From Ruminococcaceae bacterium UBA1865 (GTDB taxonomy: Bacteria > Bacillota > Clostridia > Oscillospirales > Acutalibacteraceae): a DNA stretch of 9,650 nucleotides. The position numbers were made by a program, and so were the translations under genes. The notes beneath the pieces were generated by a model. The model searched no databases. It saw nothing but the letters and a program-made list of their open reading frames with translations, and had not been told where the DNA came from. The stretch lies in contig DDHX01000011.1 in the NCBI GenBank assembly GCA_002338255.1, forward strand, positions 113,875 through 123,524, given 5' to 3'. How positions within the stretch are numbered: position 1 is the stretch's first letter; every line of letters starts with the position of its first letter. Shown here piece by piece: positions 1 to 6,991 of the stretch.

Positions 1-356
1 AATCGATTAAAACAGTTTTAGCAGGGAAAGATGATATTGACACACTCATATTTGATGAGGTTGATACCGGTATCAGTGGCAGTGCAGCACAGAAGGTTGG
101 TTTAAAGCTGCGCGAGGTTTCCGGTAACCGTCAGGTTATCTGCGTAACCCATTTGGCTCAAATCGCTGCGCTGGCAGACACACAATATTTAATTAAAAAG
201 CATGTTCAGGATAATAAGACCTTTACCGATGTAACGCAGCTTGACTACGACGGTAGGAAGCAGGAACTTGCCAGAATTATGGGCGGTGCAAAAATCACCC
301 CGCTGATGCTTGAAAATGCTGCCGAAATGCTGAGTATGTCTCAAAAAAAGCTTTAG
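1..356 (+). CDS. recN: DNA repair protein RecN, C-terminal end (partial)
   Basis: This is the last ~117 codons of a gene that begins before the window; the first whole codon is at base 3. RecN is a cytosolic SMC-like ATPase that binds DNA ends and helps recombinational double-strand break repair. The visible part is the C-terminal half of the ABC-type ATPase head. A Walker B segment TLIFDEVDTGISG has its Asp-Glu pair at bases 54-59. It is followed by the switch (H-loop) segment VTHLAQIAALAD, with the His codon at 150-152. Both are hallmarks of RecN rather than SMC or RecF. The Walker A, coiled coil and LSGGE signature lie upstream, out of view. The stop is TAG at 354-356, just before the tyrS promoter. 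In many Firmicutes recN sits next to argR, but that neighbour cannot be checked here. No terminator is visible directly after recN. Confidence 0.95.
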   Translation, partial: SIKTVLAGKDDIDTLIFDEVDTGISGSAAQKVGLKLREVSGNRQVICVTHLAQIAALADTQYLIKKHVQDNKTFTDVTQLDYDGRKQELARIMGGAKITPLMLENAAEMLSMSQKKL

Positions 357-359
357 TAC

Positions 360-388
360 TTGACAACATACATTGGATTGGTTATAAT
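360..388 (+). promoter_or_regulatory. Sigma-A-type promoter of tyrS
   Basis: A perfect TTGACA (360-365) is followed after exactly 17 bases by a perfect TATAAT (383-388). Both boxes match the housekeeping sigma consensus fully, so the promoter should be intrinsically strong. Transcription is expected to start near 395, giving a leader of about 290 nt before tyrS. The -35 box lies only three bases past the recN stop codon. A strong constitutive promoter fits a gene whose control is exerted afterwards by the T-box. Confidence 0.9.
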
Positions 389-394
389 TCTATA

Positions 395-653
395 CAATAG
401 CATTGATGGGAATCAGTAAGTTAATAAAATCGGCAAAGAGAACCTGCGGCTGGTGCGAGCAGGTACGATAATTAGCTGAATACATCCCGGAGCCGCCAAA
501 TTGAACGTTATCCATTAGGTTTGGCCGTGACAGCGTACGTTATAACGCGTGGGTATTATGATGTACCCGTAAGGCCGTACCTGTGAAGATACGGTAAACT
601 GAGGTGGTACCGCGGTTATTCCGCCCTCTGCAAATAAGCAGGGGGCGTTTTTA
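395..653 (+). promoter_or_regulatory. Tyrosine T-box riboswitch leader of tyrS
   Basis: This leader binds uncharged tRNA-Tyr and lets transcription proceed into tyrS when tyrosine charging is low. Stem I has the AGAGA-type motif (437-441), a distal hairpin CCTGC/GCAGG (443-447 and 459-463) with the typical GGCTGGTGCGA loop, and a specifier loop with GAA then TAC (481-483) then A, so the specifier codon is tyrosine UAC. CGGC (431-434) can pair with GCCG (492-495) below it. GGGTA/TACCC (551-555/564-568) and CCGTA/TACGG (575-579/590-594) can form intermediate stems. The T-box core is at 601-615. Its antiterminator is GAGG (601-604) with CCTC (625-628), GCGG (612-615) with CCGC (621-624), and a 7-nt bulge that starts UGGU (605-608). 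UGGU complements the ACCA end of a tRNA with A73, as tRNA-Tyr has. The 5' limit is the predicted transcription start. Confidence 0.95.
622..653 (+). terminator. T-box-controlled intrinsic terminator before tyrS
   Basis: A 10-bp stem pairs 622-631 with 638-647 (one G-U pair) around an AAATAA loop, followed by a run of five T. Its 5' arm contains bases 622-628, which are also the 3' arm of the antiterminator. The two structures are therefore mutually exclusive, as expected for transcriptional attenuation by charged versus uncharged tRNA. Confidence 0.93.
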
Positions 654-682
654 TTCCCCCTAACAAATTGGAGGAAAAATTC

Positions 683-1912
683 ATGGGAGTATTTGAAGAA
701 TTAAAGGCGAGGGGCTTAATTGCCCAGATGACGGATGAGGAGAAAATTAAAGATCTTCTCGACAATCAAAAAACTGCATTTTACATCGGATTTGATCCGA
801 CAGCCGACAGTCTGCACGTTGGTCACTTTGTACAAATCATGGTCATGGCACATATGCAAAGGGCAGGGCATATTCCGATTGCGCTGTTTGGCGGTGGAAC
901 GGGTATGGTTGGCGATCCTTCCGGAAAAAGCGATATGCGTAAAATGCTTACAAATGAGGAAATCGACCATAATATTGCCTGTTTTAAAAAGCAGATGTCT
1001 CGTTTAATTGACTTTTCTGACGGCAAAGCGGTTATGGCAAATAACGCTGATTGGCTTTTAAATTTGAATTATATTCAGTTTTTGCGCGAAGTTGGGGTGC
1101 ATTTTTCCGTTAACCGTATGCTTGCGGCAGAATGCTACAAACAGCGTCTCGAAAAAGGTCTTTCATTTTTTGAACTGAATTATATGATTATGCAAAGTTA
1201 TGACTTTCTTGAGCTGAATCACCGGTATGGCTGCCAGCTTGAGCTTGGCGGAGACGACCAGTGGAGCAATATCATCGGCGGTGTTGAGCTGCTGCGCCGT
1301 AAAGAGGGCAAGGATGCTTACGGTATGACCTTTACACTCCTAACTACTAGCGAAGGTAAAAAAATGGGTAAGACAGAAAAGGGTGCCATATGGCTTGACC
1401 CGGAAAAGACCTCTCCGTTTGATTTCTATCAGTATTGGCGCAATATCAATGATGCTGATGTTATTAAGTGCCTTAAAATTCTTACTTTCTTACCTCTTTC
1501 AGAAATTAACGAGCTTGCAAAGCTTGAGGGCGGAGAACTGAATAAAGTCAAAGAAATTCTTGCTTTCGAGGTCACCAAGCTTATTCATGGTGAAGCGGAG
1601 GCGGTCAAGGCACAAGAGGGTGCAAGGGCATTATTCGGTGTCGGTGCAAATACCGACAATATGCCGTCCAGTGAAATCACAGCTGCGGATTTCACTGATT
1701 CAGAGATTGCTGTTCTTGACCTGCTTGTGAAGACGAAACTTGTTCCGTCACGAGGAGAGGGGAGACGCCTAATCGAACAGGGCGGTGTTGTTATTGATGA
1801 TGTAAAGGTTGCTTCTGCTGTGGAAAAGGTTTCATTACGAAGCTTTGAGAAAAAGTATATTATAATCAAAAAGGGTAAAAAAGTATACCACAAGGTAAAT
1901 TTTATCGATTAA
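683..1912 (+). CDS. tyrS: Tyrosyl-tRNA synthetase, bacterial TyrS type 1
   Basis: This cytosolic class I enzyme activates tyrosine with ATP and loads it on tRNA-Tyr. The 409-aa product has the class I signature as HVGH (residues 45-48) and the KMSKS loop as KMGKT (227-231), the usual TyrS form. The tyrosine pocket segments [15 protein letters not shown], the YMIMQSYD region and GGDDQWSNI are all present. The last ~65 residues are an S4 RNA-binding domain ([18 protein letters not shown]), which grips the long variable arm of tRNA-Tyr. Length is normal for the family. ATG at 683 was chosen because GGAGG (670-674) sits eight bases upstream. A TTG at 668 in the same frame lies within that site and has none of its own. 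The gene appears monocistronic, controlled by the upstream tyrosine T-box, with a hairpin terminator after it. Confidence 0.97.
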   Translation: MGVFEELKARGLIAQMTDEEKIKDLLDNQKTAFYIGFDPTADSLHVGHFVQIMVMAHMQRAGHIPIALFGGGTGMVGDPSGKSDMRKMLTNEEIDHNIACFKKQMSRLIDFSDGKAVMANNADWLLNLNYIQFLREVGVHFSVNRMLAAECYKQRLEKGLSFFELNYMIMQSYDFLELNHRYGCQLELGGDDQWSNIIGGVELLRRKEGKDAYGMTFTLLTTSEGKKMGKTEKGAIWLDPEKTSPFDFYQYWRNINDADVIKCLKILTFLPLSEINELAKLEGGELNKVKEILAFEVTKLIHGEAEAVKAQEGARALFGVGANTDNMPSSEITAADFTDSEIAVLDLLVKTKLVPSRGEGRRLIEQGGVVIDDVKVASAVEKVSLRSFEKKYIIIKKGKKVYHKVNFID

Positions 1913-1930
1913 ATCTGCAATTATAATTTA

Positions 1931-1966
1931 GGTCTGCGTTTGAATTTTCAGCGCAGACCATTTTCA
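1931..1966 (+). terminator. Probable intrinsic terminator of tyrS
   Basis: GGTCTGCG (1931-1938) pairs perfectly with CGCAGACC (1952-1959), extendable by T-G and T-A pairs inward, around a short A/T-rich loop. The tail is ATTTTCATT, so the U-tract is short and interrupted. The hairpin is convincing and the tail is less so. Its position 18 bases after the tyrS stop and just before a new promoter supports the call. Confidence 0.75.
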
Positions 1967-1995
1967 TTGATTTTTATGATGTAATTCTCTATAAT
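1967..1995 (+). promoter_or_regulatory. Probable sigma-A promoter of the yfhO-like gene
   Basis: TTGATT (1967-1972) is followed after 17 bases by a perfect TATAAT (1990-1995). Transcription would start near 2002, leaving a leader of about 90 nt before the ATG at 2093. The -35 box abuts the T-rich tail of the tyrS terminator. I see no known riboswitch class in the leader, only a short palindrome described separately. Confidence 0.75.
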
Positions 1996-2050
1996 AGATT
2001 CATTGGCTTTGTCGTATTCCGCTGCTTACCGAGACACGATTATGACGGTG

Positions 2051-2060
2051 CGATGCATCG
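2051..2060. repeat. 10-bp perfect palindrome in the yfhO-like leader
   Basis: CGATGCATCG is a perfect inverted repeat lying about 50 bases downstream of the predicted start and 33 bases before the ATG. The overlapping ATGCA...TGCAT pair (2053-2057 with 2064-2068) could form an alternative small hairpin. It could be an operator or RNA hairpin, or chance. Nothing in the sequence decides this. Confidence 0.4.
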
Positions 2061-2092
2061 TATTGCATAAAATTTATGGAGGCTAAATACCG

Positions 2093-4753
2093 ATGAGGAA
2101 AAGTCGTTCTTTATTGATTGCACCAACCGCTGTCATGTTGATTATGATGTTTGTGTTTTTTGCATACAACATGTTTCCGTTTGGAAACATGACACTTTCC
2201 TGGTGTGATATGAACCAGCAGGTGATTCCGTTCTTAATGGATTTTAAAGATATTTTGGCAGGGAAAGCCAACATATTTCTCAATATGCAAAATTCTGGCG
2301 GCATGAACTTTTGGGGTGTATTCTTATTTTTCATATCCAGCCCCTTTACCTTTTTAGTGGCGTTTGTCGACAAGGCAGATATGTATCTTTTCGTAAACCT
2401 TTTAGTTACACTAAAAATGATGATTTGTGCTCTCACTGCAAGCATCTTCTTTAATCGGCAATTTAAAGCACTGAACCTCTTACAGAATGTTGCGATATCT
2501 GTGATGTACGCGTTTTGCGGCTACGCAATGTTTTACTATCAGAATCAGGTTTGGCTGGATATAATGTATCTTTTCCCAATTTTGCTGATTGGTCTTGTGA
2601 AGTTGGTTGACGAGAATAAAATACTGCTGTATGTGATTACTTTTTCCATGACTTTGACTGTTAATTTCTATTTGAGTTACATGGTAACTATCTTTCTGGT
2701 TCTTTCAATCGGAGTATATACCTTTTTCGTTTCCTCACGTGAACACCGCCGTAAAAATATATTGCTGCTCGTGATTTCCACTCTGATTGTTGCGCTGATC
2801 ACTGCTGTGGTCTGGCTGCCGTCACTAATACAGTATATGGGTTCAGCAAGGACGGGAAATTTGATTATAAGCCTTAGAACCGGCAGCTTCTTTACGAGGT
2901 TTGATACGACGTTAGCCGTGATTATCTGTACAGGGGCTGTCCTTGCTGCGCTGATCATGTATCTTTTGTTTAGCAACAAGCATACGAAAAAAGGTACTTA
3001 CGCATTATTGATTTTTATATTAACAATCATCCCTGTATTTATTGAACCGATTAATAAAATGTGGCAGACTGGGAATTATCAGGCTTTTCCTGTGCGCTAT
3101 GGCTATATCACAATTTTCTTTGGATTAATTTTACTTGCTGTCGTCATTTCAGGTATCAATGAGGAGCACTGCCTGACTGCAAGCTACCCGTTTTCTTTAT
3201 TTGGCGGGATGCTCGCTGTTGGTGCTGTGTTTGTCGCCGAATGCCTTCTGATCTATAAAGATTATAGGATTATAACGATTTATGCGAAGACATTATGGGG
3301 AGATAAACAAAGTTTTGCACTTCTGCTGGCATTCTCTGTTACAGTAGCACTCGCATATTTTATTATTTTACTGCTCTATAAATTTCAACGCTTGGGAAAA
3401 ACGGCGTTTTCTGTTTTTCTTTGTATGATTGTACTGCTTGAATGCGTATTTAACTCATGTGTTTATGTTGCGTCCCCAGCGAACAACGCTGAAAATGAAT
3501 CAGCTGTAATTGATCTGAGCGGAAAAATTCATGATGACAGCTTATACCGTGTAAAAACAAATCAAAAATATTTTGATGTAAACCTTACCGGAAGTCTCGG
3601 ATATAACACGCTGAGCCACTACACTTCGCTGACGGGCGAAAATTTTATGTACACTATGAAAAAGCTTGGCTACTCATCGTACTGGATGGAAGTTAATTCC
3701 AATGGGGGAACAGAGCTAACCGACGCAATTTTGGGTAACAAATACAGTATTATTAAGGCAGAGGAACTAACAAACGCCGATCATGTTGTTTATCAGAACA
3801 ATAAATATGCTATCAAACAAAATGTCTCTACACTTCCGCTTGGCTTTATTATGCATTCCAATCAGATTGCGTCATTAAAAAATCTGCCTGAAACAACCCG
3901 GCTCAACAGACAGCAACAGCTTTTTCAATCCCTGTTTAGCTCAGATGAAAAACTATTTATCAATTATGAACCAACTTCATTTTTTAATATCACTTACACA
4001 CCGGATGAATATTATGGCCTTTCTTTTTCAGGCGAAGCGACGAACGGTTCCGTCGAATATCAAATACCGGTTAAAGGAAAACAGACGCTGTATTTTGATT
4101 GTTTTGACAGATTGACAAACAGTTTGATCGAGCATATTAACTCAAGTTTTAACGTGTTCGTCAACGGCAAACCCATCCAGGCTGATTATCCAAGCCAATC
4201 AAACAATGGCTTGTTGAATCTTGGTACTTTTACTGATGAGACAGTCAATGTTGAGGTGCAAGTTTTAAAAGAGGTAAATGCAAAATCTTTTGGAATTTCC
4301 GGTTTAAAAGAGAATGTCTTACAAAAAGCTATCGCGGATACATCAGTGGCACAGCTTAGACAGGTTAACAATAAAATCATTGGAAGTGCGGTCACAGACC
4401 GCGATGATGCATATTTGTTTCTTCCGCTTACTTACGATAAAGGTTATACCATGACCGTCAACCATAAAAAAGCGGAAACTTTTTGTGTATTTGATTCAAT
4501 GATGGCGGTTAAACTTGAAAAAGGCAGTAATGAGATTGAGATCAGTTATGTACCGTCTGGATTTCAAACGGGCGCGTGTCTGTCAATTGCCGGAGGAGTG
4601 CTCTTAATCGTATTCTTGATCCTTTTGAAAAAAGGATTTTATAAAAAAATAAAACTAATGGAACGACCCGCAGAAATTGCTTTTATGATTCTTTGCATTG
4701 GAGTTTTCATTATGGTCTACATTTTCCCCATTGCCATTTATTTGAAACGATAA
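2093..4753 (+). CDS. YfhO-family polytopic membrane protein (putative GT-C-type glycosyltransferase)
   Basis: The 886-aa product resembles the bacterial YfhO family, large membrane proteins with a GT-C-like architecture. Some members are implicated in glycosylating lipoteichoic acid or other envelope polymers with lipid-linked sugars. The first membrane helix spans about residues 8-27. It is followed by an outer loop with SWCDMNQQ, where Asp39 is at the position of the GT-C first-loop acid. Next come some ten or more further helices, including the family-typical NQVWLDIMYLFP (151-162) and TVNFYLSYM segments. From about 463 to 825 is a largely soluble, probably extracytoplasmic domain. Two final helices lie near 827-847 and 861-884. 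Start: ATG after GGAGG (2078-2082), ten-base spacing. It has its own promoter and stands alone: no csbB- or gtcA-like partner is present in the window. Family assignment is firm by pattern; the exact substrate is unknown. Confidence 0.85.
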   Translation: MRKSRSLLIAPTAVMLIMMFVFFAYNMFPFGNMTLSWCDMNQQVIPFLMDFKDILAGKANIFLNMQNSGGMNFWGVFLFFISSPFTFLVAFVDKADMYLFVNLLVTLKMMICALTASIFFNRQFKALNLLQNVAISVMYAFCGYAMFYYQNQVWLDIMYLFPILLIGLVKLVDENKILLYVITFSMTLTVNFYLSYMVTIFLVLSIGVYTFFVSSREHRRKNILLLVISTLIVALITAVVWLPSLIQYMGSARTGNLIISLRTGSFFTRFDTTLAVIICTGAVLAALIMYLLFSNKHTKKGTYALLIFILTIIPVFIEPINKMWQTGNYQAFPVRYGYITIFFGLILLAVVISGINEEHCLTASYPFSLFGGMLAVGAVFVAECLLIYKDYRIITIYAKTLWGDKQSFALLLAFSVTVALAYFIILLLYKFQRLGKTAFSVFLCMIVLLECVFNSCVYVASPANNAENESAVIDLSGKIHDDSLYRVKTNQKYFDVNLTGSLGYNTLSHYTSLTGENFMYTMKKLGYSSYWMEVNSNGGTELTDAILGNKYSIIKAEELTNADHVVYQNNKYAIKQNVSTLPLGFIMHSNQIASLKNLPETTRLNRQQQLFQSLFSSDEKLFINYEPTSFFNITYTPDEYYGLSFSGEATNGSVEYQIPVKGKQTLYFDCFDRLTNSLIEHINSSFNVFVNGKPIQADYPSQSNNGLLNLGTFTDETVNVEVQVLKEVNAKSFGISGLKENVLQKAIADTSVAQLRQVNNKIIGSAVTDRDDAYLFLPLTYDKGYTMTVNHKKAETFCVFDSMMAVKLEKGSNEIEISYVPSGFQTGACLSIAGGVLLIVFLILLKKGFYKKIKLMERPAEIAFMILCIGVFIMVYIFPIAIYLKR

Positions 4754-4760
4754 AAAAGAT

Positions 4761-4807
4761 AAGCAAAAGCGCCGTCTGAGATTAATCTCCAGACGGCGCT
4801 TTTGCTT
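4761..4807. terminator. Bidirectional terminator between convergent genes
   Basis: An 18-bp perfect inverted repeat (4761-4778 with 4790-4807) has a GC-rich core GCGCCGTCTG and outer A-rich/T-rich ends. Read rightwards the stem is followed by CTTTTGCTT and flanking A/T, serving the yfhO-like gene that stops at 4753. Read leftwards it gives the same shape plus a TTTTTTA tract (complement of 4751-4757), serving the minus-strand lysine operon that ends at 4823. One hairpin therefore insulates both transcription units. Confidence 0.92.
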
Positions 4808-4822
4808 ACAAAAAATGCCAAT

Positions 4823-5281
4823 TTATTGAATACCATTCTCGATTTCTTTTAGTGTTTGATCAAAATCCGCTGCGGTTACAAGCAAAGAAATATCAACCTC
4901 TGAAGTTGTGATGATCCTAATATCGGTTTCAATCTTTGCTGCCGCGGCAAAGACTTTTGCCGCTATGCCCGGAGTGTTCTTCATAGCTTGATCATAAACT
5001 GAAATTTTGCAGTTTCCGCTGCTGACAATTGTTTTAATATTTGAATTGTCATGTAAATCAGATGTAAAGACAAGGATTTTACCTAAATCATTGTCAGCTA
5101 TAGTGAAAGAGATAGAAGTGAATGCTCCATGAGTGGGAGCAAGTGAAATCATATCCACATTAACGCCGAAGCCGGATATTTTTTGAAAAATATTTGCGAC
5201 AAAGCTCAAATCCGACGGGCAATTTTGCAGCGTTATCAATGTAATATCGTTGGAAGTGGTAATTGTTGGCACCGTACACAT
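4823..5281 (-). CDS. Stand-alone tandem ACT-domain protein resembling the aspartokinase regulatory region
   Basis: The 152-aa product consists of two ACT domains, about residues 12-75 and 91-152, and nothing else. Both resemble the C-terminal regulatory pair of aspartokinase. In the first, ITLITLQNCPSDLSFVANIF then VNVDMIS and TSISFTI follow the aspartokinase pattern. In the second, KISVYDQAMKNTPGIAAKVF then ITTSEVDISLLV does. The amino-acid kinase catalytic domain is absent, so it cannot phosphorylate aspartate by itself. In aspartokinases these domains bind lysine or threonine at their interface. By inference this protein is a lysine sensor or a detached regulatory subunit. It is the last gene of the asd-dapA-dapB operon, 11 bases after dapB. 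Its AGGAGGT site (complement of 5288-5294) overlaps the dapB stop codon, so translation is probably coupled. ATG is at 5281 and the stop TAA at 4823-4825. It is also comparable to the independently translated beta subunit of Bacillus aspartokinase. Confidence 0.85.
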   Translation of the reverse strand: MCTVPTITTSNDITLITLQNCPSDLSFVANIFQKISGFGVNVDMISLAPTHGAFTSISFTIADNDLGKILVFTSDLHDNSNIKTIVSSGNCKISVYDQAMKNTPGIAAKVFAAAAKIETDIRIITTSEVDISLLVTAADFDQTLKEIENGIQ

Positions 5282-5292
5282 AATTGTACCTC

Positions 5293-6045
5293 CTACTTTA
5301 ATAAATCAGACATATTGTAAAGTCCTGCGGGCATGCCCGCTAAAAAAATCGACGCATTAACCGCCCCCGAAGCAAAAATCTCTTTTGACTGGGCGGTATG
5401 AGAAAGTGTAATGACCTCTTGTTGACCTGCAAAAATCACTTCATGTTCGCCAACAATCGTACCTCCGCGTATGGAGTGTATCCCGATTTCGGTTGATTCG
5501 CGTTTTTTACGCTGAGAATGCCGATCATAAATATAATGCATATTTTCAGGCATCACAGATGAAATGCTATCTGCGATCATAAGTGCGGTACCGCTTGGTG
5601 CATCAATTTTTTGATTATGATGTTTTTCAATAATTTCAACATCAAAATTTCCACCCAACACTTGAGCCGCCTTTTTAGAAAGCTCAATCAACAGGTTAAT
5701 GCCCAACGACATATTTCCGGAATAAAAAACCGGAACTTCTTTTGAAACTCTTGTAAGCGTTTCCACCTGGGCTTTGTTGTAACCGGTGGTACACAAAACG
5801 AGGGGAACTTTTTTAATTTCCGCATACTGAAGCAGGGAAGAGAGCAGCGCAGGATTTGAAAAATCAATAATTACATCCGCGTCAACATCCAGTTCCGCTG
5901 CCTTTGTGAAAACAGGGTAGGCATTATCAGCACTTGTGCTGACATCGATTCCGCCCACCACCACGCAATCATTTCGTTTAGACACGAGAGCGGAAACTTC
6001 GCGTCCCATTTTGCCATTGCATCCGCTGATAATAATCCTTGTCAT
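5293..6045 (-). CDS. dapB: 4-hydroxy-tetrahydrodipicolinate reductase
   Basis: DapB reduces the DapA product to tetrahydrodipicolinate with NAD(P)H in the cytosolic diaminopimelate/lysine pathway, needed for peptidoglycan as well as lysine. The 250-aa product starts with a Rossmann motif GCNGKMG (residues 8-14). It then has CTTG (85-88), the SGNMSLGIN stretch (109-117), and the active-site signature EKHHNQKIDAPSGTA. His142 is the expected catalytic residue and Lys146 the proton donor. Length is within the family range. The acidic GGID at 31-34, at the end of the second strand, hints that NADH may be accepted, but this is inference. ATG at 6045 has GGAGGG nine bases upstream. It lies 25 bases after dapA and 11 before the ACT gene, all on one strand, so it is operonic. 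Confidence 0.97.
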   Translation of the reverse strand: MTRIIISGCNGKMGREVSALVSKRNDCVVVGGIDVSTSADNAYPVFTKAAELDVDADVIIDFSNPALLSSLLQYAEIKKVPLVLCTTGYNKAQVETLTRVSKEVPVFYSGNMSLGINLLIELSKKAAQVLGGNFDVEIIEKHHNQKIDAPSGTALMIADSISSVMPENMHYIYDRHSQRKKRESTEIGIHSIRGGTIVGEHEVIFAGQQEVITLSHTAQSKEIFASGAVNASIFLAGMPAGLYNMSDLLK

Positions 6046-6070
6046 GAAACGTCCCTCCGAAAAGGTGATT

Positions 6071-6961
6071 TTATCTTATCAATTTATATTTTTTCAGAAT
6101 AGAGGTAAGCCTTGCGACATCCTCATCGCTCATCGTTGTGAGCGGCAGCCGACAGTCTCCACTGTTAAATCCAAGCATCTCCATTGCCGCTTTGACCGGA
6201 ATCGGGTTAACATCCATAAATAGCGCATCCATCAATTCGAAATTTTTCAGGAAGGCTTCACGACTTGCTTGTAAATCACCCGCAAAAAAATCGACACAGA
6301 TTTTGTGCATTACATTTGGAAGAATATTAGCCAGTACCGAAATAACACCTTTTCCGCCTAAAACGAGCATCGGAAGCGTCTGGTCGTCATTTCCGGAATA
6401 AACATATAAATTATCGCCGCAAAGAGATATCGTTTTAGCTACGGAAGTAATGTCTCCGTTTGCTTCCTTTGTACCCACAATATTAGGATGCTTTGAAAGT
6501 TCCAAATAAGTTTCCGGTTTAATATTGCAACCTGTGCGCGATGGCACATTATAAAGAATAATCGGCAGGTCAACCCGGTCGGCAACATAGTAATAATGCT
6601 TCACAAGGCCTTTCTGTGATGTTTTGTTGTAGTAAGGTGTCACCATCAGAAGCGCATCGGCACCCAAGTCCTGTATGGAACGAGAAAGTTCAAGCGCATA
6701 GTTTGTGTCATTACTGCCGGAACTCGCGATAACCGGAACTCTCTTATTCACTTTGTCAACAACAAATTTTACAGCCTTACAATGCTCATCGTGACTCAAA
6801 ACAGGACATTCCCCGGTAGTAGCACAGGCAATAATGGCATCTGTTCCGTTGGAAATGTGGAATTCAATTAGATTACTCAGAACGTCATAATTAATTGAGC
6901 CGTCTTTTTTCATTGGTGTCACCAACGCAACACCAGATCCTGTAAAAATAAGCTTTTTCAT
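6071..6961 (-). CDS. dapA: 4-hydroxy-tetrahydrodipicolinate synthase
   Basis: DapA condenses pyruvate with aspartate semialdehyde, the committed step to diaminopimelate and lysine. The 296-aa TIM-barrel protein carries the full active site. Thr48-Thr49 are in ATTGE, Tyr137 is in ILYNVPSRTG with Arg142 five residues on, and the Schiff-base Lys165 is in VGTKEA. GSGVALVTPM at residues 8-17 is the usual N-terminal motif. ATG at 6961 is preceded by GGAGGT at a spacing of eight bases. The gene follows asd by 30 bases and precedes dapB by 25. Allosteric lysine inhibition is common in the family but cannot be judged from this sequence alone. Expression should follow the lysine riboswitch at the head of the operon. 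Confidence 0.97.
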   Translation of the reverse strand: MKKLIFTGSGVALVTPMKKDGSINYDVLSNLIEFHISNGTDAIIACATTGECPVLSHDEHCKAVKFVVDKVNKRVPVIASSGSNDTNYALELSRSIQDLGADALLMVTPYYNKTSQKGLVKHYYYVADRVDLPIILYNVPSRTGCNIKPETYLELSKHPNIVGTKEANGDITSVAKTISLCGDNLYVYSGNDDQTLPMLVLGGKGVISVLANILPNVMHKICVDFFAGDLQASREAFLKNFELMDALFMDVNPIPVKAAMEMLGFNSGDCRLPLTTMSDEDVARLTSILKKYKLIR

Positions 6962-6991
6962 GATTAATTACCTCCAAATCTACATCTACTG

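Noticed and set aside
153..356. Short separate gene starting at TTG 153
   Set aside because: The same frame is open from base 3 and continues the RecN ATPase motifs, so this is the tail of recN.
668..682. Upstream TTG start for tyrS
   Set aside because: It lies within the GGAGG ribosome binding site used by the ATG at 683, and that ATG gives the normal family N terminus.
2083..2445. 120-codon minus-strand reading frame
   Set aside because: It is antisense to the start of the yfhO-like gene, without a family pattern or a good ribosome binding site.
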